64,000 nucleotides of DNA, taken from NCBI GenBank assembly GCA_023957155.1, contig JAMLHK010000011.1:113501-177500 (forward strand). Reading direction: 5' to 3'. Positions 55,319-64,000 of the stretch are shown here, one piece after another. Origin of the DNA: Chitinophagaceae bacterium. Lineage in GTDB: Bacteria > Bacteroidota > Bacteroidia > Chitinophagales > Chitinophagaceae. The notes below the pieces were generated by a model that made no database searches, was not told the DNA's origin, and was given only the letters and a program-made list of their open reading frames with translations. Each line of letters starts with the position of its first letter. Position 1 is the first letter of the stretch. A program made the translations under genes and the position numbers.

Positions 55319-55463
55319 ATGTTTTACAAAAGAAAAATAGCAGACATTATTGAAACTGTTTGACGGACAGATGAAATTAGCTTGCAGAAGTTACTTTTCC
55401 TGTTTACCAAACATCAGGCTAAGCCTGAATATGATTTTGTTCCGTACAAATACGGCTGCTACT
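55319..55463 (+). pseudogene. Decayed 5' stub of a protein family seen near DUF488/defence genes
   Basis: From the ATG at 55319 the frame reads MFYKRKIADIIETV, an in-frame TGA (55361-55363), then RTDEISLQKLLFLFTKHQ and AKPEYDFVPYKYGCYSY, after which it runs into the antisense of the TolB-like gene. I recall proteins starting M(Y/F)YKRKI...LQKLLFLF...YDFVPYKYGC as a conserved family found beside DUF488 and defence genes. Only about 48 codons survive here. It marks the right edge of the R-M insertion. Confidence 0.5.
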
Positions 55464-55464
55464 C

Positions 55465-56589
55465 CTATTCTGCCCAGTCGGCTATAAAAACATTGGTATC
55501 TCTTGTACCGCCGTTATTGCGGTTACTGCTAAATGCAATTTTCTTTCCATCAGGCGAGAACATCGGGAAGGCATCAAATCCTTTATCCCGGCTGATTTTC
55601 TCAAGGTTGCTGCCATCACCATTAATGGTATATAGATTAAAAGGAAACCCTCTTTTATACTCGTGATTGGATGCGAAAATGATCCTTTTGCTGTCCGGCA
55701 TAAAAGTGGGAGCCCAGTTGGCCTGACCAAATGAGGTTATCTGGCGGGCATTACGGCCATCGGCATCGGCTACCCATATTTCCATGTTAGTAGGAGCTAC
55801 CAGCCCTTCGGCAAGCAGCTCTTTGTATTCTTTTACTTCGGATTCGGTTTTCGGGCGGGACGCACGCCAGATGATTTTTTTGCCATCAGGACTAAACCAG
55901 GCGCCTCCGTCATATCCCAACGTATGGGTAATCCTCTTTTCCTTACCTGTTTTTAAATTCATAATATATAATTCCAGGTCGCCGTCTTTATCGCTGGTAT
56001 AGATCATCTTTTTGCCATCGGGCGACAGGGTGGCCTCTGCATCATATCCTTTGGAATGGGTGAGCTGTTTTACAATGTTTCCGTCAAGATCGGCCATAAA
56101 AATATCATAGCTGCTGTATAGCGGCCAAATGTATTTATTGCCATATTTTTTACGATCCGGTACGGGAGGGCAATGGTCATCGCCAAGATGCGTGGAGGCG
56201 TAAATAATGTGTTTACCGTCCTTGGTGAAAAAAGCACAGGTGGTTCTTCCTTTTCCGGTGCTGACCATCTTGTATTCAAACTTTTCGCCCGGGTGTTGCG
56301 GTACTTTACCTATAAATATCTGGTCACAGTCTAATCCTTCTTTAGGATCGGTACGCTGAAAAATAAGGTATTTGCTGTCATAACTCCAGTAAGCTTCTGC
56401 ATTATCGCCACCAAAAGTAAGCTGCTGTATATTTTTAAAGTGCTTCTCTTCCGTATAATGCACGGTGTCGGTAAACTCCGATAAAGCCGGAGCCGGGGAA
56501 CTAAGCTCCCCGCCGGATTTATTTTTGAAAGCGGTAATAACAAACCATCCGATTATGGAAGCTAAAACGAGGTATGTTTTTTTCATCAT
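55465..56589 (-). CDS. TolB/PD40-like beta-propeller protein
   Basis: 374 residues with an N-terminal hydrophobic signal or anchor (TYLVLASIIGWFVITAF). Repeated PD40 units ATLSPDGKKMIYTSDKDGDL, AWFSPDGKKIIWRASR, TFMPDSKRIIFASNHE and MFSPDGKKIAFSSNRN make a TolB-type propeller. It probably sits in the periplasm; similar Bacteroidota proteins accompany peptidases, but none is adjacent. Its stop codon overlaps the edge of the neighbouring stub. A TATCTTTG box precedes it. Confidence 0.82.
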   Translation of the reverse strand: MMKKTYLVLASIIGWFVITAFKNKSGGELSSPAPALSEFTDTVHYTEEKHFKNIQQLTFGGDNAEAYWSYDSKYLIFQRTDPKEGLDCDQIFIGKVPQHPGEKFEYKMVSTGKGRTTCAFFTKDGKHIIYASTHLGDDHCPPVPDRKKYGNKYIWPLYSSYDIFMADLDGNIVKQLTHSKGYDAEATLSPDGKKMIYTSDKDGDLELYIMNLKTGKEKRITHTLGYDGGAWFSPDGKKIIWRASRPKTESEVKEYKELLAEGLVAPTNMEIWVADADGRNARQITSFGQANWAPTFMPDSKRIIFASNHEYKRGFPFNLYTINGDGSNLEKISRDKGFDAFPMFSPDGKKIAFSSNRNNGGTRDTNVFIADWAE

Positions 56590-56608
56590 GCAGGTTTAAA
56601 AACTGCCG

Positions 56609-56616
56609 CAAAGATA
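56609..56616 (-). promoter_or_regulatory. TAnnTTTG -7 box of the TolB-like gene
   Basis: On the minus strand TATCTTTG followed by CGG, an exact consensus match, 27 bases TA-to-ATG before the start at 56589. Leader about 12-15 bases. Confidence 0.42.
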
Positions 56617-56707
56617 GTCCTTGCGGCATCCCCGAAGGTTCAGACATTGTCATGACATTGTCATTTGTTTCCGGCTCAATGAGAAGGTAAAGTACAGGGA
56701 CCGCTTA

Positions 56708-57463
56708 CTATGTATTCAATCCGCCACAAACGCTGATCACCTGTCCGGTAATATAACTGCTCCAGTCGCTGGCCAGGAAAAGCGCTGCATCAGCAATATC
56801 TCCTCCTGTTCCGAATCTGCCCAGGGGGATATTGCTTTTATATTTATCTGCTGCATCGCCTTCTTTTAAATAGCCCGTCATATCGGTTTCGATAAATCCC
56901 GGGGCAATGGCATTGCAGCGGATATTACGACTACCCATTTCTTTGGCGATGCTTTTGGTAAAGCCGATAATGCCTGCCTTGCTGGCCGCATAGCTGCCTT
57001 GCCCGGCATTACCGGTAATACCGATAATTGAGCTCATATTAATGATGCTGCCGCTTTTTGCTTTCATCATCGGGCGGATGACCTGCTTGGTAATATTAAA
57101 TACGCTGTTAAGATTCGTATTGATGACATCATTCCATTGCTCAGCAGACATACGGAGCAGCAGGTTGTCTTTTGAAATACCTGCATTATTCACACAGACA
57201 TCGAGAGTACCAAATACTTTAAGAATATCATTGACAAGCGTTTCACTTTCCGCAAAATCGCCGGCATTGCTTTGATACGCTTTTGCCTTTACGCCAAAAG
57301 ATGCTAACTTTTCCTGGAGCGCTGCCGCCTTTTCACTGCTGCTGTTACTAACGTAGGTAAAAGCTATATGCGCACCCTGTTCGGCAAATTTAAGAGCAAT
57401 GGCCTCCCCGATACCACGTGCTGCACCGGTTACAAGAGCTACTTTGTTGTTGAGTAATTTCAT
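56708..57463 (-). CDS. fabG: 3-oxoacyl-[acyl-carrier-protein] reductase FabG
   Basis: 251-residue short-chain dehydrogenase. NADPH motif TGAARGIGEAIA, NNAG (VCVNNAGIS), catalytic Ser in INMSSIIG, YAASK (SYAASKAGIIGFTK) and the C-terminal ISVCGGL. This set and the length fit FabG of fatty-acid synthesis, although SDR paralogues are common. Followed by the GH3 gene upstream with a 69-base gap. Confidence 0.88.
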   Translation of the reverse strand: MKLLNNKVALVTGAARGIGEAIALKFAEQGAHIAFTYVSNSSSEKAAALQEKLASFGVKAKAYQSNAGDFAESETLVNDILKVFGTLDVCVNNAGISKDNLLLRMSAEQWNDVINTNLNSVFNITKQVIRPMMKAKSGSIINMSSIIGITGNAGQGSYAASKAGIIGFTKSIAKEMGSRNIRCNAIAPGFIETDMTGYLKEGDAADKYKSNIPLGRFGTGGDIADAALFLASDWSSYITGQVISVCGGLNT

Positions 57464-57532
57464 GAATTGTACTGAATTATTGCTGCAAGATAACAGAAAG
57501 ATGATAAAATTGATTTGCCTTTCGTTTCCGGC

Positions 57533-59041
57533 TTAATTTTTAAATCTCAGAATTTCTTCAATAAGGGTTCGTTCATTATTCAGCCGGGGTACTTTATGTT
57601 GTCCGCCTAATTTGCCTTTACTTTTCAGCCATTCATTAAACATCCCTTTGGGTAATTTGTGAAGGCGGGGCGGGCGGAGGGCAATGTCCTTGTATCGTTT
57701 TGCCTCATAATCGCTGTTAATATCCTGCAGCGCTTTATCTAACTCAACCGTAAATTGATCTAAGTCACCGGGCTCTTTTTCAAATTCTACCAGCCATTCA
57801 TGCGCTCCGTTTCCGCCATCACTAAAGTAAACCGGGGCAGCAGTATAATCGTTTACGATGGCGCCCGTTTTTTCACAGGCGGTGGAAACTGCTTTGTCTG
57901 TATTGTCTACGATCACTTCTTCGCCAAAGGCATTGATAAAGTGTTTCAGGCGACCGGTTACTTTAATCCGGAAAGGATACAGGGTAGTGAACTGGATGGT
58001 ATCCCCCAGTAAATATCTCCACAAGCCTCCGTTGGTGCTGATCACAGGGGCGTAGTTTTTCCCGGTTTCAACGTCTTTGAGCCCAATGGTTTGCGGATTC
58101 TCTTTGCCGTATTCTTCCATGGGCATAAATTCCATGAATACACCATGATCGAGATATAGCAGCATCCCCTCTTCTCCGGGTCTGTCCTGTGCCGCAAAAA
58201 ACCCTTCGCTGGCGTTATAGCTGTCAATGTAATAAATATCCTTTCCTATTATCTTGCTGAATTGCTCGCGGTAAGGCGTAAACGAAACTCCGCCGTGGAT
58301 ATACAATTCCAAAGATGGCCAGACTTCTGCAATACAGCTTTTACCTGTTATTTCCAGTATTCTTTTAAATAATACTAATGTCCAGGTGGGTACTCCCGAA
58401 ATGGAGGTAACATTTTCCGTAATGGTACTCCGGGCAAGCTTTTCGATTTTGCTCTCCCATTCATCCATAAGCGCTATCGCCAGCTCGGGAGTACGGATCC
58501 ACTGCCCCCATACCGGCGAGTTTTGCAGTAAAACAGCGCTGAGGTCGCCATAGTGTACCTCATTGTTTATCTGGTTAATGGTATGGCTGCCTCCGATCAC
58601 CAGTCCCTTGCCGGTGAGCAGGGCGGAGTCCGGGTTGAAATTGTAGTATAGCGTCAGGGTATCTTTGGCTCCTTTATAATGGCAGTCTTGCAAGCTTTCC
58701 TCGCTAACGGGAATAAACTTGCTTTTATCGCTGGTGGTACCGCTGCTTTTGGCAAACCATCGAACCGGGGTATTCCACAATACGTTTTCTTCCCCATCGA
58801 GCATACGCTGAATGTAGGGTTTCAGATCATCGTATTCATGTATGGGTACTGCCTTTTTAAAATCGCGGATGGAGAATAAGGTGGAAAAATTATATTTCCG
58901 GCCAAACAGGGTATATTGGGCAGAAGTAACTAAGTCCTGCAACACCTCGCGTTGTGAAGCTATGGGATGTGCTACCCAGGCTTCAATACGCCACAGGCGC
59001 ATTCGGGCTAATTGTGATATGGTTGTGCTTAATATACCCAT
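57533..59041 (-). CDS. GH3 auxin-responsive-promoter family acyl-adenylating protein
   Basis: 502 residues. SSGTTSDKSKFIPVS is the ATP-binding P-loop-like motif of the GH3 family; YNASEGFFAAQD and YLLGDTIQFT are the other conserved blocks. Plant GH3 enzymes join amino acids to jasmonate or auxin; bacterial members are firefly-luciferase-like adenylating enzymes with mostly unknown substrates. In Bacteroidota they commonly lie near fabG or lptB as here. Confidence 0.88.
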   Translation of the reverse strand: MGILSTTISQLARMRLWRIEAWVAHPIASQREVLQDLVTSAQYTLFGRKYNFSTLFSIRDFKKAVPIHEYDDLKPYIQRMLDGEENVLWNTPVRWFAKSSGTTSDKSKFIPVSEESLQDCHYKGAKDTLTLYYNFNPDSALLTGKGLVIGGSHTINQINNEVHYGDLSAVLLQNSPVWGQWIRTPELAIALMDEWESKIEKLARSTITENVTSISGVPTWTLVLFKRILEITGKSCIAEVWPSLELYIHGGVSFTPYREQFSKIIGKDIYYIDSYNASEGFFAAQDRPGEEGMLLYLDHGVFMEFMPMEEYGKENPQTIGLKDVETGKNYAPVISTNGGLWRYLLGDTIQFTTLYPFRIKVTGRLKHFINAFGEEVIVDNTDKAVSTACEKTGAIVNDYTAAPVYFSDGGNGAHEWLVEFEKEPGDLDQFTVELDKALQDINSDYEAKRYKDIALRPPRLHKLPKGMFNEWLKSKGKLGGQHKVPRLNNERTLIEEILRFKN

Positions 59042-59134
59042 GATAATAAGGCAAAATAAGATATTTAGGGTAAATGGAAAGATAATTCATGGGTTACCCC
59101 GTTGCCGAAATCTGCTGAATATCCTCTGCCCGGG

Positions 59135-59935
59135 CTAATTATCTGTATCTTCTATTACAGGGTATTCCCCGATAGCTTTTATAGCCTCTTCGTGCAAATA
59201 GTCTTTACGTTTCAATTCAAAATTCCTGCCGAGATAAAGCCGCCTTACCTGCTCGTCTTCGGCTAATTCTTCGGCAGTACCGTGTTTAAATATCTTGCCG
59301 TCAATAAGCAGATATGCACGATCGCAAATAGACAGGGTTTCGTTTACGTTATGGTCGGTGATCAGAATACCGATATTTTTATATTTCAACCGGGCAACTA
59401 CAGATTGGATATCTTCCACGGCAATGGGATCAACGCCGGCAAAGGGTTCATCTAATAAAATAAATTTAGGGTCTACGGCCAGGGCGCGGGCAATTTCTGT
59501 CCGGCGCCTTTCACCGCCACTGAGGGAGTCGCCATTGTTTTTACGTACGTGATGCAGGTGAAATTCATCCAGCAGTCCTTCGAGCTTCTTTTTTTGTTCT
59601 GCCCTGCTCAACCTGGTTAGTTCTAATACGGCGGCAATATTGTCTTCTACACTTAATTTCCGGAATACAGAGGCTTCCTGCGGCAAATAACCAATACCCA
59701 TCTGCGCCCTTTTATACATCGGCAGCTTAGTAATATTCCGGTTATCTAAAAATACCTCTCCTTCATCCGGCTTTATTAGTCCTACAACCATATAAAAGGT
59801 AGTGGTCTTTCCGGCGCCATTAGGCCCGAGGAGCCCTACTATTTCCCCCTGTTTCACGTCAACGGAAACCTGGTTTACCACCGTGCGGCTGCCATATTGC
59901 TTTACTAAGTTGCGGGTATGTATGGTTACATTCAA
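59135..59935 (-). CDS. lptB: LPS transport ABC ATPase LptB
   Basis: 266 residues: Walker [11 protein letters not shown]-loop [18 protein letters not shown], signature [15 protein letters not shown], Walker [14 protein letters not shown] and H-loop ITDHNV. The SVFRKLTxxxN and RRRxEIARAL details are LptB-specific. It powers lipopolysaccharide extraction from the inner membrane with LptFG. The C-terminal tail of about 25 residues ([18 protein letters not shown]) exceeds E. coli LptB. A TATTTTTG box lies 18-25 bases before the ATG. Confidence 0.93.
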   Translation of the reverse strand: MNVTIHTRNLVKQYGSRTVVNQVSVDVKQGEIVGLLGPNGAGKTTTFYMVVGLIKPDEGEVFLDNRNITKLPMYKRAQMGIGYLPQEASVFRKLSVEDNIAAVLELTRLSRAEQKKKLEGLLDEFHLHHVRKNNGDSLSGGERRRTEIARALAVDPKFILLDEPFAGVDPIAVEDIQSVVARLKYKNIGILITDHNVNETLSICDRAYLLIDGKIFKHGTAEELAEDEQVRRLYLGRNFELKRKDYLHEEAIKAIGEYPVIEDTDN

Positions 59936-59952
59936 GTTGCGGACTTTTGCGG

Positions 59953-59960
59953 CAAAAATA
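59953..59960 (-). promoter_or_regulatory. TAnnTTTG -7 box of lptB
   Basis: On the minus strand TATTTTTG, an exact match to the consensus, 25 bases TA-to-ATG before lptB. The divergent metF promoter region lies just to the right, with TATAGTTAG as its best candidate. Confidence 0.4.
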
Positions 59961-60113
59961 CAGGATAGCGGCTAATTAGCACCTGTTGCCGCAGATTCTT
60001 TAACAGTCATTTGGAACAAATCGCTTTTCTTGCTGTTTTTATGTGATCCGTTTTTCAAAATCCCTGCTTTAAACTAAGTTTGCAGATTCTTTTTATTTTG
60101 TATAGTTAGAACA

Positions 60114-61067
60114 ATGAAAGTTACGGAGCATCTGCGTCAGGCTAAAGAAACATTGATATCGTTTGAGATACTACCGCCGTTAAAAGGGAAAACCATAAAT
60201 TCTATTTATGATCACCTTGATCCGTTAATGGAGTTTAAGCCCTCTTTTATTAATGTAACCTATCACCGTGCGGAGCATATTTTTAAGAAGAATATTGATA
60301 ACAGCTTTAGTAAGGTTGAGGTCAGAAAACGTCCCGGTACGGTGGGTATTTGTGCGGCCATTATGAATCATTATAAGGTAGATGCCGTTCCGCACCTCAT
60401 TTGCGGGGGATTTACCGTTCGTGAAACGGAGGATGCCCTGATTGATCTTTATTTTTTGGGGATAGATAATGTATTGCTGTTACGGGGAGATGCGGCCAAG
60501 AATGAAACGGTTTTTGAGCCTGAACCTGAGGGACACCGTTATGCTATTGATCTGCTGAAACAGACGGTAAATCTTAACAACGGGATCTACCTTGAAGAGA
60601 ACATCCGTAATGGTTTTCGTACTAATTTTTGTATCGGGGTGGCGGGATATCCCGAAAAACATTTTGAATCTCCGAATACCACTACGGATATGCATTATCT
60701 AAAGGCTAAAGTGGATGCGGGCGCGGATTATATTGTAACTCAAATGTTCTTTGATAATCAGAAATATTTCGACTTTGTTAAAAGTTGCCGGGATAATGGT
60801 ATTAACATCCCCATTATTCCGGGATTAAAACCTATTTCCACTATTAAACAATTAACGATCCTGCCCCGTACTTTTCATGTAGATATACCCTCTGATCTGA
60901 GTACGGAGATCCTGAAATGTAAATCAGATGCCGATGTAGAGCTTGTAGGTGGGGAATGGCTGAAGCAACAGTCTTTAGAGCTTAAAAAGTCCGGTGTGCC
61001 CGTGCTGCATTATTATACCCTGAGTAACCCCCGTGTTATTGAAAAAGTGGTAAGGGCTGTTTTATAA
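60114..61067 (+). CDS. metF: Methylenetetrahydrofolate reductase MetF
   Basis: 317 residues in an eight-stranded barrel: LISFEILPPLKGK at the N-terminus, PSFINVTYHRA, VPHLICGGFT, VLLLRGD, CIGVAGYPEKH, GADYIVTQMFFDN and IPIIPGLKPI. It reduces methylene-THF to methyl-THF for methionine synthesis with FAD. No riboswitch-like structure is evident in the short upstream gap. Confidence 0.95.
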   Translation: MKVTEHLRQAKETLISFEILPPLKGKTINSIYDHLDPLMEFKPSFINVTYHRAEHIFKKNIDNSFSKVEVRKRPGTVGICAAIMNHYKVDAVPHLICGGFTVRETEDALIDLYFLGIDNVLLLRGDAAKNETVFEPEPEGHRYAIDLLKQTVNLNNGIYLEENIRNGFRTNFCIGVAGYPEKHFESPNTTTDMHYLKAKVDAGADYIVTQMFFDNQKYFDFVKSCRDNGINIPIIPGLKPISTIKQLTILPRTFHVDIPSDLSTEILKCKSDADVELVGGEWLKQQSLELKKSGVPVLHYYTLSNPRVIEKVVRAVL

Positions 61068-61106
61068 ACGGTTGCGCAATCCCGGACTTTATACCGGTAA
61101 CCTTCG

Positions 61107-63644
61107 TCAATCATCCTCTCCGCTCCCGTTACGGTGATTGCGATTCAGCAGGGAAAAATCCGCTTTACCGAATTTATAGCTGAAGGAGAGGCGGAGGTTC
61201 CTCACGTTCCATCTCCTGTATGCATCCTGGTAAAAGTTTTCCGTATCATAAATGGTTCCCCAGCGCCGGGTATTAAATACATCATTGATACCGAAAGTGA
61301 GAGCACCCCTGTTATTTTTTAAAAAGTCTTTACGTATGGCAAAGTCAACGCCAAGCTCAGAAAGCCTTCTTCCCTGCGGTATCACCTGCGGTGATTGGTA
61401 AATACCTGTCAGCTGGAAAGCCAGGTTATTGAACACCGTTTTGTTCTCCGTTTTAATTTTATAGTTCGCGGTGAGCCTTGCATCCCAGTTAAAGCCTTCA
61501 TTGCTTAGATCAGTTTCGTTAATCCGGGCATTCACTTTCCTGTACTGTATATTAAAGCTGGGTGTAATATCAAAGTAGGCACTTGCTTTATATTGTAATG
61601 TCAATTCTGCTCCGTACCTGTTGGTTGTACTGGCGTTTACCCAGGTGTTCAGGATAGCATTGGGATCTACTGCCGCATTTTGTAATTCCTCATACTGAAT
61701 GGCGGTTATGGTATCGCTATACTGGGTAATATCTTTCGGATTATTTCTCCAGTATAAAACACCTAAAAGATTACCGCCTTTAAAACCTTTACTGTAATTG
61801 AGCTCAAAAGAATTAATGAATTCGGGTTGTAGCTGCGGATTACCCTGCCGCAGGTTAACCGGGTCATTGATCTCTACACGAGGATTCATTTGCCAGAAAT
61901 TGGGACGCCTGATTCTCCTTGAAAAATTAATTTGCACCTCATCATTCTCTCCAACCTGTTGGGTCAGGAAGAGGCTGGGAAATAAGGCATTCCAGATATT
62001 GCTGAGAGATTTCGGATACTGGTAACCAAACCGGAAGGCGCTGTCAATCAGTAAACCGTTGAACTTGGAATACTCCGCCCTTAAGCCGGCCTGGAAAGAA
62101 AAGGTTCCCATTTTTTGCGAATAAGTGCCGTATACCGCATTTATATTTTCGGTGTATTTATAATTGTTACTTAATGGCAGTTTGATTTCCTGTCCGTTAT
62201 CAAATCCGAAAACATTATAGTAGCTTTTATAATTATTGAAATAGGCTCTTAATCCCGTCTCAAATTTTGCGTGCTCTCCTATGGGATGAATATAATCGGT
62301 TTCAAGAGTAACCTGGTCGTTATCGTTTCTGCCGTTGTTATTGACGGTGGCAGACGGTTTATATACGGAGCCGTCCGGGTGAAAATAATGGTTAATAATA
62401 GTTGAATTAGAGCCGCCGTTGCCGTAGTTATAGGTAACATCAGCCGTAAGTTGCCGGCCTTCCTGCGGAAAAGTATGTTTGTAGCTGGCGCGGGTGCTGT
62501 TGTGGTTATATGTCCAGCGACTGTCGCCTTCACGGTCGCCATAATATACCGGCACTTTGGTGCTGCTGAGATATTCCTGTTCCTGTTCCTCATCGCTTTT
62601 TGAATTTCCGCCACCGAAGCGTTGGGTGACGGAAAGGGTGTTGCGATTGTCCATGAAATAATCAAACCCAAAATTAATGGAGCTGAATTTTCTGAAACGG
62701 GTATTGACGGAATACTGGTTGAAATAATCATGAACAACACCATCCTGTTTATTTTGACGCAGGGTTTCCCCCTTTGCTTTACCGCCAGACTGGTTGTATC
62801 CGCCATTCATGAAAAAATTCAGCTTGCCCTCGCGGAGATTGAGGCTGAGATTGCCATTGAGCACCCGGGGCACGCCCACAGAGGCGCTTACAATTCCGTT
62901 TAATCCAAAGCGCTTTTCTTTTTTTAATACCACGTTAATGATCCCTCCGGAGGTGGAGGCATCGAACTTTGCAGATGGATTCGTGATCAGCTCCACTTTT
63001 TCAATATGATCTGCCGGTATTTGATCTAAGGTAAGAATGGTCGGCCTGCCATCTACAAATATCTGGGGTGTACTGTTGCGCAGTTCCACGTTGCCGTCAA
63101 TATCAACAGAAACCGAGGGAATATTTTTCATCACATCAACGGCCGTACCACCCGTAGACGTTAAGCTTTTAGCTACATTAAATACTTTACGGTCTATACT
63201 CATTTCTAATGCAGGCCGGGTAGCGGTTATGGTTACATCGGCCAATTGCTTTACTACCGGGTGGAGTATAATATTACCCAGGTCTTTTTCAAAGGGGCCG
63301 CCTTTTCCTGGTGTGGCGGAAACGATTTGTTCAACAGGCTCATATCCCAATGCGGAAATGACCAGTTTATAATCGTATGCTGTTGAAATATTGGTGAAGC
63401 TGAAATTACCATTAGACCGGGTAAGCATTCCACTATATAAGCTGTCTTTATGCGCCAGGTACAATTGAACGGATGCGGCGTCTATACCTTTACCCGTATT
63501 TTCATCCACCAGTTTTCCGTATATCCTGTTTGATTTGATCTGCAGGATCGGTGTAGGGTCGCCTGCCGGCTGTTGCTCCGGATTTTGTGCGTTGACTTCA
63601 ACAGAAGCAGCAATAAAAACCAGCAGGGGAATAAAAAATTTCAT
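61107..63644 (-). CDS. Outer-membrane beta-barrel receptor (TonB-dependent-like, family 3 barrel)
   Basis: 845 residues with a signal peptide ending ASVEVNAQ. Domains: a carboxypeptidase-regulatory-like domain (about 40-120, GKLVDENTGKGIDAASVQLY), a plug (about 130-235, LADVTITATRPALEMSIDRK with LNxxPSVSVD, VDGRPT and SGGIINVVLK), and an outer-membrane barrel of family 3 (about 240-845) ending FSYKFGKADFSLL...EDD. No TonB box is obvious. Ligand unknown. A TATGTTTG box precedes it. Confidence 0.88.
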   Translation of the reverse strand: MKFFIPLLVFIAASVEVNAQNPEQQPAGDPTPILQIKSNRIYGKLVDENTGKGIDAASVQLYLAHKDSLYSGMLTRSNGNFSFTNISTAYDYKLVISALGYEPVEQIVSATPGKGGPFEKDLGNIILHPVVKQLADVTITATRPALEMSIDRKVFNVAKSLTSTGGTAVDVMKNIPSVSVDIDGNVELRNSTPQIFVDGRPTILTLDQIPADHIEKVELITNPSAKFDASTSGGIINVVLKKEKRFGLNGIVSASVGVPRVLNGNLSLNLREGKLNFFMNGGYNQSGGKAKGETLRQNKQDGVVHDYFNQYSVNTRFRKFSSINFGFDYFMDNRNTLSVTQRFGGGNSKSDEEQEQEYLSSTKVPVYYGDREGDSRWTYNHNSTRASYKHTFPQEGRQLTADVTYNYGNGGSNSTIINHYFHPDGSVYKPSATVNNNGRNDNDQVTLETDYIHPIGEHAKFETGLRAYFNNYKSYYNVFGFDNGQEIKLPLSNNYKYTENINAVYGTYSQKMGTFSFQAGLRAEYSKFNGLLIDSAFRFGYQYPKSLSNIWNALFPSLFLTQQVGENDEVQINFSRRIRRPNFWQMNPRVEINDPVNLRQGNPQLQPEFINSFELNYSKGFKGGNLLGVLYWRNNPKDITQYSDTITAIQYEELQNAAVDPNAILNTWVNASTTNRYGAELTLQYKASAYFDITPSFNIQYRKVNARINETDLSNEGFNWDARLTANYKIKTENKTVFNNLAFQLTGIYQSPQVIPQGRRLSELGVDFAIRKDFLKNNRGALTFGINDVFNTRRWGTIYDTENFYQDAYRRWNVRNLRLSFSYKFGKADFSLLNRNHRNGSGEDD

Positions 63645-63672
63645 GCTCTATTTAGGGATTGATAAATCAAAA

Positions 63673-63680
63673 CAAACATA
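63673..63680 (-). promoter_or_regulatory. TAnnTTTG -7 box of the outer-membrane receptor
   Basis: On the minus strand TATGTTTG, an exact consensus match 36 bases TA-to-ATG before the receptor gene, giving a leader of about 22 bases. No clear -33 TTG. Confidence 0.4.
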
Positions 63681-63972
63681 TTTGCTTATTGCCTGATGCC
63701 ATTGGTAATATACATAGCCTGTATCCTGGTTTAAGGCAATAAAAGGGATATATGTGAGAAGGGGTAAAGATACGATTTTATATAGGGGTGGTAGTAACCG
63801 GCAGCGCTTAAAGATATCCGTCAGGTGATTTTAACTTTTTGTTGTACTGAGATAAGTACGGTATATCGTACATCGAGCAGGTATTGCCGATGGTGGGGGA
63901 ATAGAATTCCGTCCACCTGTAACCACTGCTTGTCTTTTGATAAAGTTAAATATTAAGAACTAAAGCTGGGCT
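63681..63972. other. Intergenic region without recognisable gene
   Basis: AT-rich sequence between the receptor promoter and the end of the next minus-strand gene. No open frame with a plausible start, tRNA, repeat or strong hairpin was seen. Confidence 0.5.
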
Positions 63973-64000
63973 TTATTCGTCCAGCCACGAACTGAAGTCC
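63973..64000 (-). CDS. Last codons of a gene entering from beyond the window
   Basis: The minus strand from the window edge reads DFSSWLDE and a TAA stop at 63973-63975. With only nine codons the call rests on the protein-like residues and on the orientation shared with the neighbouring receptor. Family unknown. Confidence 0.3.

Noticed and set aside
59849-59860. GTTTCACGTCAA as a third parS site
   Set aside because: Only the left arm matches; the right arm GTGAAAC is missing and it lies inside lptB codons.
60001-60113. SAM-responsive riboswitch upstream of metF
   Set aside because: The gap is short and AT-rich, with no multi-stem structure or conserved SAM-motif sequence.

Overview
The window looks like chromosomal DNA of a Bacteroidota bacterium, most likely a Chitinophagaceae-type member of the Sphingobacteriia/Chitinophagia. 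Evidence: promoter boxes of the Bacteroidota TAnnTTTG type instead of TATAAT, a type IX secretion sorting domain, a long-form IspG, a Rho with a long charged linker, a family-3 outer-membrane beta-barrel receptor, a GH3 family protein, and many SPII lipoproteins whose cysteine is followed by K/S/D residues. No rRNA, tRNA or CRISPR array was found.

Layout. 1-2.5 kb: the 5' part of mnmG and a CAP-domain gene bracketed by two parS-like 16-mers, then ybeY. 2.5-17.5 kb: housekeeping genes: an orphan FeoA-like gene, nadD, DinB-like, chromate transporter, Usp, a lipoprotein, a radical SAM/SPASM enzyme, TsaC-like, a GT-C membrane glycosyltransferase, MscS, a propeller protein, lpxH, ftsH, rsfS and birA. 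17.7-28.2 kb: rho, asnS, mnmD, ispG, a flippase-like protein, nadB and an LpxL/HtrB-like acyltransferase. 28.2-33.25 kb: an accessory islet of about 5 kb, flanked by a 36-bp direct repeat of the acyltransferase 3' end and carrying three copies of a structured repeat of about 325 bp (the third reduced to 145 bp), a secreted glycosidase-like gene, a lipoprotein gene and two gene stubs. 33.3-38 kb: DoxX-like protein, an OmpR-type two-component pair, a DUF420 protein with an EF-hand loop, SCO and a T9SS cargo protein.

38-48.5 kb: two tandem paralogues of a propeller plus alpha-barrel lipoprotein (one frameshifted, sharing about 900 nearly identical bases with the other), a pair of secreted amidohydrolases, a SanA/YdcF-like protein and a GNAT acetyltransferase. 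48.6-55.5 kb: a five-gene type I restriction-modification operon (hsdR, a DUF1016 PD-(D/E)XK nuclease, hsdM, hsdS, a small HNH-like nuclease), followed by the decayed stub of another gene. 55.5-64 kb: a TolB/PD40-like protein, fabG, GH3, lptB, metF, a large outer-membrane receptor and the last codons of a further gene.

Functional themes: tRNA U34 modification (mnmG, mnmD), NAD synthesis (nadD, nadB), envelope and lipid A (lpxH, lptB, acyltransferase, flippase, glycosyltransferase), cytochrome oxidase copper delivery (SCO, DUF420) and phage defence (hsd operon). The most unusual parts are the repeat-bounded 5-kb islet and the R-M operon carrying two extra nuclease genes. All family assignments were made by eye from motifs; no database search was run.
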